Positions 7,242 to 14,024 of a DNA stretch of 29,595 nt are shown here, one piece after another. The translations under genes were made by a program, and so were the position numbers. How positions within the stretch are numbered: position 1 is the stretch's first letter; every line of letters begins with the position of its first letter. The stretch is from JBBCJM01 sp037190175 (GTDB lineage Bacteria > Pseudomonadota > Alphaproteobacteria > Rhodobacterales > Rhodobacteraceae). The stretch covers positions 1 to 29,595 of the forward strand of contig JBBCJM010000001.1 of assembly GCA_037190175.1 (NCBI GenBank), read 5' to 3'. A model generated the notes under the pieces. It was not told the DNA's origin, made no database searches, and saw only the letters and a list, made by a program, of their open reading frames with translations.

Positions 7242-7273
7242 GGAACCAACGCACCAAAGGTCGCGTTGGTTCC
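7242..7273. promoter_or_regulatory. Palindromic divergent EcfG promoter between phyR and nepR
   Basis: GGAACCAACGC (7242-7252) and its exact reverse complement (7263-7273) are ten bases apart. Each arm supplies the -35 for one direction and the -10 for the other. Plus strand: GGAAC at 7242-7246 and CGTT at 7264-7267. Minus strand: GGAAC at 7273-7269 and CGTT at 7251-7248. Both spacers are 17 bases. The two promoters overlap completely, so polymerase should be able to use only one direction at a time. Confidence 0.85.
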
Positions 7274-7302
7274 ATGATTTGAAAGAATAAAGGAACGGCA
7301 CG

Positions 7303-7461
7303 ATGCAGGACAAGCCGGCGCCCAAGCCGCCGCGGTCGAGGATGCAGGAACAGATCGACGAGAACCTGCGCCGCGTTTATCAGGAGACATTGGACGAAAA
7401 AGTTCCCGACAGGTTTCTGGAATTGCTGGAAGCCCTGCGCAAGAAGGATCCGCGGGGATGA
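7303..7461 (+). CDS. nepR: NepR anti-sigma factor
   Basis: The 52-residue protein has the NepR pattern: a basic, proline-rich start, then QEQIDENLRRVYQETLDEKV and PDRFLELLEALRKK, the two helices that clamp EcfG or phospho-PhyR. The ATG at 7303 follows AAGGA and lies about 28 bases after the predicted RNA start. The stop overlaps the ecfG start (ATGA), which keeps the anti-sigma and sigma factors in step. The length is ordinary for the family. Confidence 0.95.
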   Translation: MQDKPAPKPPRSRMQEQIDENLRRVYQETLDEKVPDRFLELLEALRKKDPRG

Positions 7462-8045
7462 GCGCCTCTGCGCCGCGTGCCCCCGCGCCGCCGCCCGACC
7501 CCCGCGACGCGCTGCCCGAGCATCTGCCGGCCCTGCGCGCCTTCGCCATCTCGCTGACCCGCGACGGCGTGGCGGCCGACGATCTGGTGCAGGAGACCAT
7601 CCTGAAGGCCTGGGCGGCCATCGACAGCTTCGACCCCCGCACCAACCTGCGGGCCTGGCTGTTCACCATCCTGCGCAACACCTTCTTCTCCGACCGCCGC
7701 AAGCGCCGGCGCGAGGTTTCCGACCCCGACGGGGCGCACGCCGCCACGCTGGCCACCCAGCCCGACCATCCCGGGCGGCTGGCCTTCGCCGATTTCATCA
7801 CCGCCTTCGACAAGCTCAGCCCCGAGCATCGCGAGGTGCTGGTGCTGGTGGGCGCCTCGGGCTTTTCCTGCGAGGAGGCGGCGGGGATGATGGGCGTCGC
7901 GGTGGGCACGGTGAAGAGCCGGGCCAGCCGGGCGCGGGCGCGGCTGGCGGATCTGCTGGGACTGGCGGCGGGGGAGGACATGTTCTCGGGCGTCGACGGC
8001 GCCACCCGCGCGGCGCTGGCCCGCCACGACCGGCCCGGCGCCTGA
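7458..8045 (+). CDS. ecfG: EcfG-type (ECF15) sigma factor of the general stress response
   Basis: The 195-residue ECF sigma factor has region 2 at about 20-85 (LPALRAFAISLTRD, ADDLVQETILKAW, NLRAWLFTILRNTF) and region 4 at about 110-170 (FDKLSPEHREVLVLVGASGF, then a helix-turn-helix with VAVGTVKSRASRAR). It directs RNA polymerase to GGAAC-N16/17-CGTT promoters, six of which are visible within 6 kb. It is co-translated with nepR and followed after 13 bases by a histidine kinase. A low-complexity proline-rich N-terminus of about 18 residues precedes region 2. Confidence 0.95.
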   Translation: MSASAPRAPAPPPDPRDALPEHLPALRAFAISLTRDGVAADDLVQETILKAWAAIDSFDPRTNLRAWLFTILRNTFFSDRRKRRREVSDPDGAHAATLATQPDHPGRLAFADFITAFDKLSPEHREVLVLVGASGFSCEEAAGMMGVAVGTVKSRASRARARLADLLGLAAGEDMFSGVDGATRAALARHDRPGA

Positions 8046-8058
8046 CGGGGGGGTCGCG

Positions 8059-9837
8059 GTGACCGGCGGCATCACGTCCCGCTTCGGCCGGCTGGGCGCG
8101 CGGATGGCGCTGCTGCTCTCGGCCACGCTCCTGCCGCTGGGGCTGATCCTGATGGTGCAGATCTCGGCCGTGCAGCGCGAGGCCATGGGCCGCAGCGAGG
8201 CCGCGCTGACCGGCGTCACCCTGCGCGCGGGCGCCACGCTGATCCGCCAGCTGGAAGAGGTGCGCGGCGCCACCGAGGCGCTGTCGGCGATGATGCCGGA
8301 ACTGGCCGACGACCTGCCCGCCTGCATCCAGATCATGCAGCGGGTGGTGGCGCGCTTCGACGGGATGCTGGCCTTCGCCGGCTTCATCCCCAACGACGGG
8401 CGGCTGCAATGTTCCTCGGCCGGCCAGCCGCAGGACCTGCCGATGAGCGACCTGCGCCGCGACATGATCGCCGATCCCCGCCCGCGGGTGACGATGAGCC
8501 TGGCCGGCCCCATCTCGGGCGAATCGGTGATCGTGATCTCGGACCCGGTCTATGACGGGGCGGGGGTGCAGGTGGGCTATGTGGCGCTGTCGATGCCGCA
8601 TCGCGCGCTGGCGCCGGTGGAACTGTCCGAGGGCGATCCCGATCCCATCGAGCTCATCACCTTCGACGCCGAGGGCAACCTGCTCAGCGCCTCCTCGGGG
8701 CTGGAACAGGGTGCCCGCCGCCTGCCCGCCAACGTGGCGCTGAAGGCGCTGGCCGGCGACCGCTCGCTGGCGCTGCGCAGCGTTTCGGCCAGCGGGGTGG
8801 ACCGCATCTTCTCGGTCACCCCGATCATGCAGGGCACACTCTACCTGCTGGGCAGCTGGCGGCTCGAGGACGTGGACGACATGCGCCGGCTGGGCGGGCT
8901 GCCGGCCTGGCTCTTCGCCGGGCTGATGTGGGCGGCAAGCCTGGGCACCGCGCTCTTCGGCGCCGAGCGGCTGGTCTCGCGCCACATCCGGGCGCTGGGC
9001 CGGTCGATGGCCGCCTTCGCCGCCGGCGACCGCCGGGTGGACCCGCCCGACCTGCGGCAGGCGCCCACCGAGCTGCAGGCGGTGGGCGAGGCCTATGCCC
9101 GGCTGACCGCCGCCATCGTGCGCGACGAGGCCGAGCTGGAGAACATGCTGCGCCACAAGGACGTGCTGTTGCGCGAGGTGCACCACCGGGTGAAGAACAA
9201 CCTGCAGCTGATCGCCTCGATCATGAACATGCAGATGCGCAAGGCGCATACGCCCGAGGCGCGCGGGCTGTTGAAAAGCCTCCAGGACCGGGTGATGAGC
9301 CTGGCCACCGTGCACCGCGAGCTTTACCAGACCTCGGGCCTGGTCGACATCCGGGCCGACGAGCTTCTGGCCGACATCACCCGGCAGGTGATCAAGATGG
9401 GCTCCAGCCGCGACCGGCAGTTCTCGGTCCACACCGCCTTCGACCCGGTGGTGCTCTCGCCCGACCAGGCGGTGCCGCTGGCGCTGCTGATGACCGAGGC
9501 GCTGACCAATGCGATGAAATACGCCGGCCCCTCGGCCCGGCATCCCGCCCGGCTGTGGGTGGGGCTGGCCGACGACGGCAGCGGGCAGGCGGTGCTGAAG
9601 GTGGCCAATTCGCTGCCCGACCCGGATATGACCACCCCGCCGGCGGGCATCGGGATCGACCCGCCCTCCGGGCTGGGCACGCAGCTGCTGACGGCCTTCG
9701 CCCAGCAGTTGCAGGGCCAGCTGCGCACGGCCGAGGAGGATGGCCAGTATATCCTGACCCTCTCCTTCACGCCCCATCGCGACAGCGTCACCGAGCCTCC
9801 GCATTCTCCCCCGGGCATCCCGGGGGAGGAGGGCTAG
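8059..9837 (+). CDS. Membrane sensor histidine kinase (HisKA_2), probable PhyR kinase
   Basis: The 592-residue protein starts at a GTG 13 bases after ecfG. It has a membrane helix at about 15-37, a large outer sensor domain to about 282, a second helix at about 283-302 and a HAMP-like linker. A HisKA_2 domain follows with REVHHRVKNNLQL (phosphorylated His probably H376), then an HATPase_c domain with EALTNAMKYA and a G-box near GLGTQLL. HWE/HisKA_2 kinases encoded beside ecfG are the usual PhyR kinases, so it probably senses an envelope signal and feeds PhyR. The signal is unknown. The last dozen residues, rich in Pro and Gly, come from a hairpin in the DNA. Confidence 0.93.
   Translation: MTGGITSRFGRLGARMALLLSATLLPLGLILMVQISAVQREAMGRSEAALTGVTLRAGATLIRQLEEVRGATEALSAMMPELADDLPACIQIMQRVVARFDGMLAFAGFIPNDGRLQCSSAGQPQDLPMSDLRRDMIADPRPRVTMSLAGPISGESVIVISDPVYDGAGVQVGYVALSMPHRALAPVELSEGDPDPIELITFDAEGNLLSASSGLEQGARRLPANVALKALAGDRSLALRSVSASGVDRIFSVTPIMQGTLYLLGSWRLEDVDDMRRLGGLPAWLFAGLMWAASLGTALFGAERLVSRHIRALGRSMAAFAAGDRRVDPPDLRQAPTELQAVGEAYARLTAAIVRDEAELENMLRHKDVLLREVHHRVKNNLQLIASIMNMQMRKAHTPEARGLLKSLQDRVMSLATVHRELYQTSGLVDIRADELLADITRQVIKMGSSRDRQFSVHTAFDPVVLSPDQAVPLALLMTEALTNAMKYAGPSARHPARLWVGLADDGSGQAVLKVANSLPDPDMTTPPAGIGIDPPSGLGTQLLTAFAQQLQGQLRTAEEDGQYILTLSFTPHRDSVTEPPHSPPGIPGEEG
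9806..9828. terminator. Hairpin inside the 3' end of the kinase gene
   Basis: CTCCCCCGGG (9806-9815) pairs perfectly with CCCGGGGGAG (9819-9828) around CAT. It lies within the last codons of the kinase and just before a convergent gene one base away. It has no T-run, so it may be a weak terminator or RNA 3'-end stabiliser. Confidence 0.5.
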
Positions 9838-9838
9838 C

Positions 9839-10171
9839 TCAGCGCCGCCGGGCGGTCTGGAAGCCGCGCAGGAACGCCTCGACCACCGCCAGGGTCTCCA
9901 GCGAGACCGCGCTTGCCGGCGGGGGCGGCGGCGGCCGGCGGCGGCGGCCGGCGGCCAGCGCGATCAGCACGATGCCGACCCCGGTCCAGAACGCGCCGGT
10001 GACCAGCGAGGCCAGCGCGGGCCCGTGGGCATCGGCCAGCGCCACCCAGGCGGCATGGGTCATCAGCGCCACCCCGGGCAGCATCAGCATCACCCCCAGA
10101 AGCCCGAGCGCCGCCCGGCGCCCGGCCTCGGCGGCCTGGTGGCGCCCGCGCGCCAGAAGCCTGCTCAGCAT
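9839..10171 (-). CDS. Phage-holin-superfamily-like small membrane protein
   Basis: The 110-residue protein has two hydrophobic helices (about 20-45 and 53-76) after a basic start, then a run of prolines and a basic tail ending FQTARRR. The layout resembles the holin-superfamily III/DUF1469 proteins that often sit beside DUF883 genes. It begins one base after the upstream gene's stop (TGA g ATG), so the two are co-translated and should share its EcfG promoter. It ends one base from the convergent kinase gene. It is probably an envelope stress protein; nothing phage-like surrounds it. Confidence 0.75.
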   Translation of the reverse strand: MLSRLLARGRHQAAEAGRRAALGLLGVMLMLPGVALMTHAAWVALADAHGPALASLVTGAFWTGVGIVLIALAAGRRRRPPPPPPASAVSLETLAVVEAFLRGFQTARRR

Positions 10172-10172
10172 C

Positions 10173-10529
10173 TCAGCGGCGCCGCACCAGAAGCCCCAGC
10201 ACGAAGCCCAGCGCCCCGGCCAGCGCCACCGCCTCGGCCGGCCGGTTGCGGGTGAAGTCCGCCGCCTGCTCCAGCGCCAGTTCCCCGCGGGCGCGCATGT
10301 CGGCCAGCTGCTCGGCCCCGCGGCGGCGCAGATCCTCGGCGGTCTCGGTCACGGCCGAGGCGGCCTCCGCGGTCTTGGCCTTGCCCAGCGCGGCCACGGT
10401 GGCCATCAGCGTGGCCATGTCGGCGCGCAGGGTCTCCAGCTGCGCCGCCACGTCCTCGGTGGAGGGTTCGCGGCGGTCGGCTTCCTTCAGTGCGGTGCGG
10501 GCGGGGTCGATCTTGGTCGCGGCGGCCAT
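10173..10529 (-). CDS. DUF883/ElaB/YqjD-like protein
   Basis: The 118-residue protein has a long amphipathic helical part (about 25-95, with TEDVAAQLETLRADMATLMA and EDLRRRGAEQLADMRARGEL). It ends in a GALGFVLGLLVRRR membrane anchor, as in ElaB/YqjD proteins, which tie ribosomes or other partners to the membrane in stationary phase. The ATG at 10529 has GGAG upstream. The EcfG-type promoter at 10625-10600 lies about 70 bases upstream, so it is a GSR gene. It forms a two-gene unit with the holin-like gene. Confidence 0.88.
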   Translation of the reverse strand: MAAATKIDPARTALKEADRREPSTEDVAAQLETLRADMATLMATVAALGKAKTAEAASAVTETAEDLRRRGAEQLADMRARGELALEQAADFTRNRPAEAVALAGALGFVLGLLVRRR

Positions 10530-10599
10530 GGCTGTCTCCTCGGTTTGCCATCGGGTACTGCCGGAGGGGCGCGGCGCCGGTCCGGTCAGGGTTGACGTC

Positions 10600-10625
10600 A
10601 ACGCGCGATCGGCGCGGCCGGTTCC
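10600..10625 (-). promoter_or_regulatory. EcfG-type promoter of the DUF883 gene, with an overlapping palindrome
   Basis: On the minus strand GGAAC (10625-10621) and CGTT (10603-10600) are 17 bases apart. A perfect 12-bp palindrome, GTTGACGTCAAC (10591-10602), overlaps the -10 and the expected RNA start. Confidence 0.75.
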
Positions 10626-10728
10626 CCGGCCAGAGGGGCTTGCAGCCGGCGGCGCGAGGGGTCAAGGCTTGCGCCCGGGCGGGAAGGAGGCAGGGCATGG
10701 CAGGCGGCAGGTGCAGGGAGGCGGCGGC

Positions 10729-11967
10729 GTGACCGACGCGCCGGCCGAGGCGAAGGTGGCGACCGGCCGGCTGGCCGCCTTCCGCAACCCGGGCTTCGCG
10801 GCCTTCTGGGTGGCGCTGATGCTGACCGGCTTTGCGGTGCAGATCCAGACGGTCGCCGTCGGCTGGCACATCTATGAAAAGACCCGCAACCCGCTGGACC
10901 TGGGGCTGGTGGGCCTGTCGCAGTTCCTGCCGGCGCTGCTCCTCGTCACCATCACCGGCTCGGTCGCCGACCGCTATTCCCGCCGGGGGGTGATGGCGTT
11001 CTGCCTCGTGGGCATGGCCGGCGCGGCGGGGCTGCTGTGGCTGGCCGCGCGGCAGGAGGAGGCCGCGGTCTGGCCGATGTTCCTCGCCATGGGTTTCTTC
11101 GGCGCGGCGCGGGCCTTCTACAACCCCGCGCGGCAGTCGCTGGTGCCGAACCTGGTGCCGCGGCAGCATCTGGCCACCGCCATCGCCGCCAATTCCACCA
11201 TCCACGAATTCGCCACCATCTGCGGCCCGCTGGCCGGAGGCTTGCTCATCGCCATCGGCCCCGGTGCGGCCTTCGGCACCGTGATGGTCATGCTGCTGGC
11301 CGCGGCGGCGCTGGTGATCCTGGCGATCCCGGCGGTGGCGCGGGGGCCGCGGGCGCCGATGGGCTGGCAGGGGCTGGTGGAGGGCTTCCGCTTCATCTGG
11401 ACCCGCAAGCCGGTGCTGGGGGCGATCTCGCTCGACCTCTTCGCGGTGTTCTTCGGGGGCGTGGTGGGCCTTCTGCCGGTCTTCGCCAGCGAGATCCTGG
11501 AGATCGGCCCGACCGGGCTCGGCCTGCTGCGCGCAGGGCCGGCGGTGGGGGCGCTGGTCATGGGGGTGGGGCTGATGCTGTTCCCCATCCGCAACCACGC
11601 GGGGCTCCTGATGTTCGCCGCGGTGGCGGGGTTCGGGCTGGCCACCTTCGTCTTCGCCCTGTCCACCAGCCTGTGGCTGTCCATCGCCATGCTGGTGCTG
11701 ATCGGGGCGACCGACATGGTCTCGGTCAACATCCGCGGCATCCTGGTGCAGCTCTGGACCCCGGACGAGGTGCGCGGGCGGGTCAGCGCGGTGAACATGG
11801 TGTTCATCGGCACCTCGAACGAACTGGGCGCCTTCCGCGCCGGGGTGATGGCCTGGGCCATCGGCCCGGTGGCGGCGGTGGCGGTGGGCGGCGTGGCGAT
11901 CCTGGGCATCGCGGGGCTCTGGGCCCGCATGTTCCCCATGCTGCGCGCGGTGCGGCACCTGCACTAG
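10729..11967 (+). CDS. MFS exporter of the EntS/MFS_3 type
   Basis: The 412-residue polytopic protein has about 10-12 hydrophobic helices. The GTG at 10729 is chosen because GGGAGG lies seven bases upstream and the sequence begins just before the conserved RNPGFAAFWVALMLTGFA block. Other marks are VAVGWHIYEKTRNPLDLGLV, the loop SVADRYSRRGVM after helix 2, ANSTIHEFATICGPLAGG and TPDEVRGRVSAVNMVF. These are typical of MFS_3 proteins such as EntS, which export siderophores or drugs. The substrate here is unknown. A stem-loop at 12009 separates it from the convergent desulfinase gene. Confidence 0.9.
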   Translation: MTDAPAEAKVATGRLAAFRNPGFAAFWVALMLTGFAVQIQTVAVGWHIYEKTRNPLDLGLVGLSQFLPALLLVTITGSVADRYSRRGVMAFCLVGMAGAAGLLWLAARQEEAAVWPMFLAMGFFGAARAFYNPARQSLVPNLVPRQHLATAIAANSTIHEFATICGPLAGGLLIAIGPGAAFGTVMVMLLAAAALVILAIPAVARGPRAPMGWQGLVEGFRFIWTRKPVLGAISLDLFAVFFGGVVGLLPVFASEILEIGPTGLGLLRAGPAVGALVMGVGLMLFPIRNHAGLLMFAAVAGFGLATFVFALSTSLWLSIAMLVLIGATDMVSVNIRGILVQLWTPDEVRGRVSAVNMVFIGTSNELGAFRAGVMAWAIGPVAAVAVGGVAILGIAGLWARMFPMLRAVRHLH

Positions 11968-12008
11968 CGGCGGGCGTGGGGAGGGCCATCACCCATCCTG
12001 ATGACGTG

Positions 12009-12039
12009 GCTCCGGCCGGGGGAGGCCACCGGCCGGAGC
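12009..12039. terminator. Terminator between convergent genes
   Basis: GCTCCGGCCGG (12009-12019) pairs perfectly with its complement at 12029-12039 over a nine-base loop. There is no clear T-run. It sits between the stops at 11967 (+) and 12047 (-). Confidence 0.55.
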
Positions 12040-12046
12040 GGGCGGG

Positions 12047-13135
12047 TCAGCCGGAAAGGCCGGCCTGCGCCTCTTCCAGGAACGACGGGTCGGCCCAGTC
12101 GTCGATCTCGAAATCGGTTCCCAGATAGCCGTGATCCAGCAGGAACCGCTTCTCGATCGCCAGCCCCGCGCGCAGCTGCGACGAGAGCGAATGCACCAGG
12201 TCATAGCCGCGCAGCGCCCGGGCGATCTCGCCCGCGTCGCGGTAGATGGTCGAGCGCAGGAAGATCGGCGCCGCGGCATCGGGGTTGCGGTTGATCCATT
12301 GCCCGGCCCGCAGCGCCGCCCGCAGCCAGGCCACCACCACGTCGCGGTTCTCCAGCGCGAAGTCGCGGCTGACCGCCAGCGTGCGCGGGGCATTGGCGAT
12401 GCGCAGCGTCCAGTCCGGGTAACGGTCCAGATCCTCGATCACCTTGAAGAGCCCGGTGCGTTCCAGCAGCGCCGGCAGCCCCACCGAATAGTCGTAGAGC
12501 GCGTCGATCTTCCCGGCCAGCAGCGCCGCGGCCTCGTGCGTGTGCACCCCGGGCAGCAGGTCCTCGACGCTGGTGCCGCGCTGGGCCCAGATGCCGGCGG
12601 GCGTGTCCGAGGCCGCCTCGGCATGGGCGTCGGCGTCGGTCACGTCCACCCATTCCACCTCCTCGGGCTTCAGCCCGTGCAGCGCCAGGGTGACCAGCAG
12701 CCCGCGGTGCGAGGTGGCGCGGCGATGGTCGATCTTCCCGGCGTTGGTGGAGCGGTAGAGCCCCACCCGGCGGCCCTTGAGGTCGCCCACCCGGTAGATG
12801 CCGCTGTCGGCGCGCACCACGATCTTGCCGCCGGGCTGGGCCTGCGTCAGCCCCAGCAGCACCGTGCGCCGCACCTCGGCATGGGCCTGGATCGCCGGGC
12901 TGTTGCCGCCGTCGCGGATCAGCGCCGGGTGGTCGTGGTTGTAATGCGCCCGCCAGATCCCGGGCTCCTTCAGCGAGCGCAGATAGGTGGCATGGGCGCC
13001 CACCTTCGCCAGCTCCTCGGCCACGAAGCCAAGCTCGATGGCGACGTTCGAGGCCACCAGCACCGGGCAGATCGTATAGACGATCTCGCGCTGGGTCACA
13101 TGGGCACGGGTTTCGGTCAGGGTGTCGAGGGCCAT
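12047..13135 (-). CDS. DszB-family sulfinate desulfinase-like protein
   Basis: The 362-residue protein looks like a periplasmic-binding-protein fold but has no signal peptide, so it should act in the cytoplasm. It matches DszB, which releases sulfite from an aryl sulfinate in dibenzothiophene desulfurisation. C23 (in YTICPVL) corresponds to DszB Cys27. H64 and R74-D-G-G reproduce His60 and Arg70-x-Gly-Gly with the same ten-residue spacing. The C-terminus (FLLDHGYLGTDFEIDDWADP) also follows the DszB pattern, and the length is near the 365 of DszB. It is the last gene of the tctCBA-nitroreductase operon. The true substrate is unknown. Routine annotation would probably call it an ABC substrate-binding protein. 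Confidence 0.8.
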   Translation of the reverse strand: MALDTLTETRAHVTQREIVYTICPVLVASNVAIELGFVAEELAKVGAHATYLRSLKEPGIWRAHYNHDHPALIRDGGNSPAIQAHAEVRRTVLLGLTQAQPGGKIVVRADSGIYRVGDLKGRRVGLYRSTNAGKIDHRRATSHRGLLVTLALHGLKPEEVEWVDVTDADAHAEAASDTPAGIWAQRGTSVEDLLPGVHTHEAAALLAGKIDALYDYSVGLPALLERTGLFKVIEDLDRYPDWTLRIANAPRTLAVSRDFALENRDVVVAWLRAALRAGQWINRNPDAAAPIFLRSTIYRDAGEIARALRGYDLVHSLSSQLRAGLAIEKRFLLDHGYLGTDFEIDDWADPSFLEEAQAGLSG

Positions 13136-13160
13136 GGGTCGTCTCCTTGTCTGATGGGGG

Positions 13161-14024
13161 TCACTTCAGTCCGAAGCCGAGGCTGCGCAGATAGCGGGTC
13201 AGGTTCTCGCGGCCCTTGAGCGCCGCGGGGGTCGCCACGCGCTGGGCCACGATGCGATGCCAGTCGGCGCGGGGCAGGCCCTCGGCGGACTGGAAGCCGT
13301 GCAGCACCTCGGCATAGGGCGCCACAGAGGCGGCGCCGCGGGTGGGGTCGTAGCGGTCCTGGTGCAGCACCGCGGCAAGCGGCAGCCGCGGCTTGACGCG
13401 GGCAGGGCGCGCGGGGTCGGGCACGCCCAGGGTCAGGCCGAACAGCGGCAGCACCTCGGCCGGCAGGCCCAGGATCGCCGCCACCCGGTCGGCCGCGTTG
13501 CGGATCCCGCCGATATAGCAGGTGCCCAGCCCCTGCGCCTCCAGCGCGATCACCGCCGACTGCGCGGCCAGCGTGGCGTCCACGATGCCGATCACCAGGC
13601 TTTCGAGGTAGTCGAGCCCCTCGGCCGCGCTGCCCTCGCCCTCTGCCGCCGCCCGCAGCCGGCTGAGGTCGGCCAGCCAGACCAGCAGCACCGGCGCCGC
13701 GGCGATCTGCGCCTGTTCGCCCGACAGCGCGTTGATCTGCGCCTTGATGCCCGGGTCGCGCACCGCCACCACGCTCCAGGCCTGCAGGTTCGAGGAGGTG
13801 GCGGCCGATTGCGCGGCGGCGACGGCCAGTTCCAGCGCCCCCTCGGGCAGGGGCACCGGCAGATAGGCCCGCTGGCTGCGGTGGCCGAGGATGGTTTCCA
13901 GCACCGCCGCCGCCTCGGCCGACAGGGCCGGCAGGGCGAAGGCGGGCGGGCTTCCGTGGCGTTCGGCCAGGGCGGCGGCCAGGGTGGGGGAGTGGTCCAG
14001 CATGATGTCCTCGGCGGCTGTCAT
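13161..14024 (-). CDS. NfsA/FRP-type nitroreductase or flavin reductase
   Basis: The 287-residue protein belongs to the FMN-dependent nitroreductase family. HRSQRAYLPVPLP near residue 47 is the phosphate-binding block. AAQSAATSSNLQAWSVVAV follows, then GIVDATLAAQSAVIALEAQGLGTCYIGGIRN and a LFGLTLGVP strand near the C-terminus. Such enzymes use NAD(P)H to reduce flavin, nitro groups or quinones. The ATG overlaps the tctA stop (ATGA) and the desulfinase gene begins 25 bases downstream. In that company, supplying reduced flavin to a desulfurising monooxygenase, as DszD does, is an attractive guess. No such monooxygenase is present in the window. Confidence 0.88.
   Translation of the reverse strand: MTAAEDIMLDHSPTLAAALAERHGSPPAFALPALSAEAAAVLETILGHRSQRAYLPVPLPEGALELAVAAAQSAATSSNLQAWSVVAVRDPGIKAQINALSGEQAQIAAAPVLLVWLADLSRLRAAAEGEGSAAEGLDYLESLVIGIVDATLAAQSAVIALEAQGLGTCYIGGIRNAADRVAAILGLPAEVLPLFGLTLGVPDPARPARVKPRLPLAAVLHQDRYDPTRGAASVAPYAEVLHGFQSAEGLPRADWHRIVAQRVATPAALKGRENLTRYLRSLGFGLK

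Noticed and set aside
7214..8005. Open extension of the phyR frame upstream of its ATG
   Set aside because: It is antisense to nepR and ecfG. PhyR from 7213 already has the normal family length.
9839..10171. Holin-like protein as a sign of a prophage
   Set aside because: No other phage genes are near; it forms a unit with a DUF883 gene under an EcfG promoter, as in ordinary stress loci.
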